This document shows positions 62,169 through 64,000 of a stretch of 64,000 nt of DNA, one piece after another. A program made the translations under genes and the position numbers. Below the pieces are notes generated by a model, which worked only from the letters and a program-made list of their open reading frames with translations, was not told where the DNA came from and made no database searches. The stretch comes from Candidatus Thiodiazotropha sp. (ex Monitilora ramsayi) (GTDB lineage Bacteria; Pseudomonadota; Gammaproteobacteria; Chromatiales; Chromatiaceae): assembly GCA_025655575.1 (NCBI GenBank), contig JAHXIP010000003.1:124001-188000 (forward strand), read 5' to 3'. How positions within the stretch are numbered: position 1 is the first letter of the stretch; every line of letters begins with the position of its first letter.

Positions 62169-62615
62169 ATGACGATAATTAAAACAACCCTACTCTCGCT
62201 GATCCTGACATTGAGCGTCATGTCAGCTTGGGCAGAAAACAGCACAACCATTCCCGGCTACGCAATCCATCACAACGCTATTCCCACAGCATCCCTAGAT
62301 CCCGCAGTCGCCAAGCAGTACGCCATCCAGCGTAGCAAATACCGCGGTCTGCTGAACGTCAGCATCATCAAGACAGAAGAAGGCACCACAGGAAAACCAA
62401 GCAACGGCGTAGTCATGGCAAAAGCCACGAATATCCGCGGGCAGTTGATCAGCATCCCGATGCGCAAGGTTGAAGAGGGTGATGCCGTCTACTACATCGG
62501 TGAATTTCGTATTGCCGATCAGGAGACGCTTAATTTTGAACTACAGGTACAACCCAGAGGGGAGACTCGCTTCTACACCGCCAAGCTGAGTCAGCAGTTC
62601 TTTATTGACGATTGA
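62169..62615 (+). CDS. DUF4426 exported protein
   Basis: 148 residues from the ATG at 62169, preceded by a perfect AAAGGAGG; the frame is open 22 codons upstream without a binding site. Signal peptide (~1-23, AWA-EN) and a beta-rich domain (VQPRGETRFYTAKLSQQFF) of the DUF4426 family. Function unknown. Confidence 0.87.
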   Translation: MTIIKTTLLSLILTLSVMSAWAENSTTIPGYAIHHNAIPTASLDPAVAKQYAIQRSKYRGLLNVSIIKTEEGTTGKPSNGVVMAKATNIRGQLISIPMRKVEEGDAVYYIGEFRIADQETLNFELQVQPRGETRFYTAKLSQQFFIDD

Positions 62616-62663
62616 TGACCCTTAGATATTTGATACGCCACCCGAAACCCTGTCGCATGATAT

Positions 62664-63344
62664 TCAAAATACATGTGACAGGGTATACAAGCCAAATGCG
62701 ATCACCAAAAGACCCGCTACACGCCTGACGCGGATGTCTTTTGACCAGCGCGCCAAACTGCCAGCCACCATGCCCATGGCAAAAAGGTTCGGCAACGTAC
62801 CTATGCCGAAGGCAAGCATCAGTCCCGCACCCTTTAACACACTGCCAGCTGAAACCGTCCACACCAGCATACTGTAGACCAGGCCACAGGGAATCCAGCC
62901 CCAGACCAGTCCCAACATCCAAGCCTGAGCAGGTGTCCTGACCGGTAGCAGCCTTCTGGCGAATGGCTCGATACGGGTCCACAAACGCCCGCCCAGTTTT
63001 TCGATCTGGGCCAACCCCATCCACCAACCACCTAGATAGAGACCGAGCAGGATCATGAAAACTGCGGCGATCACCAGCAAGGTCTGCTGTGCTATATAGA
63101 TCGGTACGACTTCCGCCAACAACATGCCCAATCCACCCATGATACCCCCGGCCACTGTATAGCTAGTGACACGTCCCAGGTTGTATCCCAGTTGGTAAGG
63201 TAAGGTACTCGGGAAGTGATGACGTATCTTTTCCGGCAGGCCGAAAGTCAAAGCGCCAACGATACCTCCACACATACCCACACAGTGAGTACCACCGAGC
63301 AGCCCAACAACAAAAGCGGCCAGGTAACTACCCTGCTCAAGCAT
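62664..63344 (-). CDS. TauE/SafE-like (COG2836) membrane protein
   Basis: 226 residues with six helices, the cysteine-containing motif GGTHCVGMCGG near the start and WGWIPCGLVYS in the middle. Members are often linked to copper or cytochrome oxidase assembly. The ATG at 63344 overlaps the preceding transporter gene; a GTG one codon earlier is possible. Confidence 0.82.
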   Translation of the reverse strand: MLEQGSYLAAFVVGLLGGTHCVGMCGGIVGALTFGLPEKIRHHFPSTLPYQLGYNLGRVTSYTVAGGIMGGLGMLLAEVVPIYIAQQTLLVIAAVFMILLGLYLGGWWMGLAQIEKLGGRLWTRIEPFARRLLPVRTPAQAWMLGLVWGWIPCGLVYSMLVWTVSAGSVLKGAGLMLAFGIGTLPNLFAMGMVAGSLARWSKDIRVRRVAGLLVIAFGLYTLSHVF

Positions 63345-64000
63345 CACAGTCCCTCTTGATGGCGGGTAGATACCGCATGGCTAATAAAATCAATACGAGC
63401 ACCGGTATTCCCATGGATGTAGTAATAAGGAAAAAATTCACATAGTCGATGGCATCCACCATAACACCCGAGAAACCACCGATAAATTTTGGCAACAGCA
63501 ACATCACTGAACTGAAGAGGGCATACTGGGTCGCAGAATAGGAGACATTAGTCAGACCAGAAAGATAAGCGACAAAGGCCGAACTCGCCAGACCCGCGCT
63601 GAGATTATCTGCTGATATAACCAGCGCCAACATCGGGACATTATTACCGATACCGGCCAACCAGGCGAAAAGCAGATTGGTCGAAGCCGCCAACACCCCC
63701 CCCAGAAACAGCACCCGCATGACTCCCATGCGGGTCACCAGCAGACCACCGGCTATGGCACCCAGTAAGGTCATTACTACACCCAGCAGATTCGCGAACA
63801 GCGCCACCTCACCCTTGGTAAACCCCATGTCGACATAAAATACATTGGAAATGACGCCAAGCACTATATCGGAGATCCGATAGGTGGCAATGAGCGCCAG
63901 AATCAACAAAGCATGCCAGCGGTATCTTCGAATAAAATCCACGAAAGGGCTGATGATCGCACCATAAATCCACTCAAGCAGATAGCGTAGGTGTCGAGGC
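63337..64000 (-). CDS. AmpG-like major facilitator transporter (5' part outside the window)
   Basis: The frame is open to the window edge, so only the C-terminal ~220 residues are present. Five or six helices, with the AmpG-type stretch YRISDIVLGVISNVFYVDMGFTKGEVA. AmpG imports anhydromuropeptides from recycled cell wall. A GTG at 63942 is an internal codon and not a start, since the frame upstream (LEWIYGAIISPF) continues the protein. Confidence 0.8.
   Translation of the reverse strand, partial: PRHLRYLLEWIYGAIISPFVDFIRRYRWHALLILALIATYRISDIVLGVISNVFYVDMGFTKGEVALFANLLGVVMTLLGAIAGGLLVTRMGVMRVLFLGGVLAASTNLLFAWLAGIGNNVPMLALVISADNLSAGLASSAFVAYLSGLTNVSYSATQYALFSSVMLLLPKFIGGFSGVMVDAIDYVNFFLITTSMGIPVLVLILLAMRYLPAIKRDCDA

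Overview
This 64 kb window looks like chromosome of a gammaproteobacterium of moderate GC. The evidence is a fimU-pilVWXY1Y2E cluster flanked by thiO on one side and ispH-slpA on the other, the order known from Pseudomonas; pilT-pilU divergent from yggS-proC-yggT-yggU; an Enterobacteria-type (type 1) gshA; and dusA, rimO and slpA of the gamma type. A secreted DsrE-like protein, a methanethiol oxidase and NAD-dependent formate oxidation fit a sulfur-oxidising, C1-using lineage. The species cannot be named from the sequence alone. No transposase, prophage, rRNA or CRISPR was seen; one tRNA and one MITE-like element were.

Region 1 (1-8.0 kb): the end of modC (molybdate import ATPase), a GAF-PAS-GGDEF-EAL protein, a lipoprotein with 14 beta-propeller repeats, and a cyclopropane fatty acid synthase. 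Region 2 (8.1-24.1 kb) is the most interesting part: a nearly complete route from methanethiol to CO2. A periplasmic SBP56-family methanethiol oxidase (mtoX) is followed by a SCO1-MauG fusion and a second SCO1 protein. A TlpA-like thioredoxin and a small membrane protein precede S-(hydroxymethyl)glutathione dehydrogenase (frmA) and S-formylglutathione hydrolase (frmB). The glutathione synthesis gene gshA and a two-subunit NAD-dependent molybdenum formate dehydrogenase complete the set. Three promoters (mtoX, tlpA-frmAB and gshA) have the same layout: a -35 box, a 17-bp spacer filled by the dyad AATGAACATTCATT (one mismatch at mtoX), and a -10 box. A TetR gene is divergent from mtoX and is the obvious candidate to bind these sites. 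I regard this as a methanethiol/formaldehyde regulon that I have not seen described in this form.

Region 3 (23.5-30.4 kb): a MarR regulator with a four-cysteine tail, divergent from a cytochrome P460/c'-beta gene over a strong palindrome; a DUF2490 beta-barrel; dusA; and a two-gene operon for a secreted transglutaminase-like protein (five repeats of exactly 62 residues) and a secreted DUF11-like partner, preceded by tandem TGTGAA-N3-TTCAC(A/T) boxes. Region 4 (30.6-38.6 kb): a pirin, cytochrome b561, flavodoxin and YceI redox operon divergent from a LysR gene, a membrane-anchored patatin, and a kinase/P-loop fusion.

Region 5 (38.6-44.5 kb): a DUF2892 protein behind a possible attenuator leader, rimO with a cysteine-less thioredoxin/TPR chaperone, a 46-residue membrane microprotein, a Rossmann protein, slpA and ispH. 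Region 6 (44.5-57.3 kb): the minor pilin and PilY1 operon, thiO, tRNA-Thr(CGU), DUF1820, an ankyrin lipoprotein, and pilU/pilT. Region 7 (57.5-64 kb): yggS-proC-yggT-yggU, a dynamin-like GTPase, a DUF4426 protein, a TauE/SafE-like membrane protein and the C-terminal half of an AmpG-like transporter cut by the window edge.
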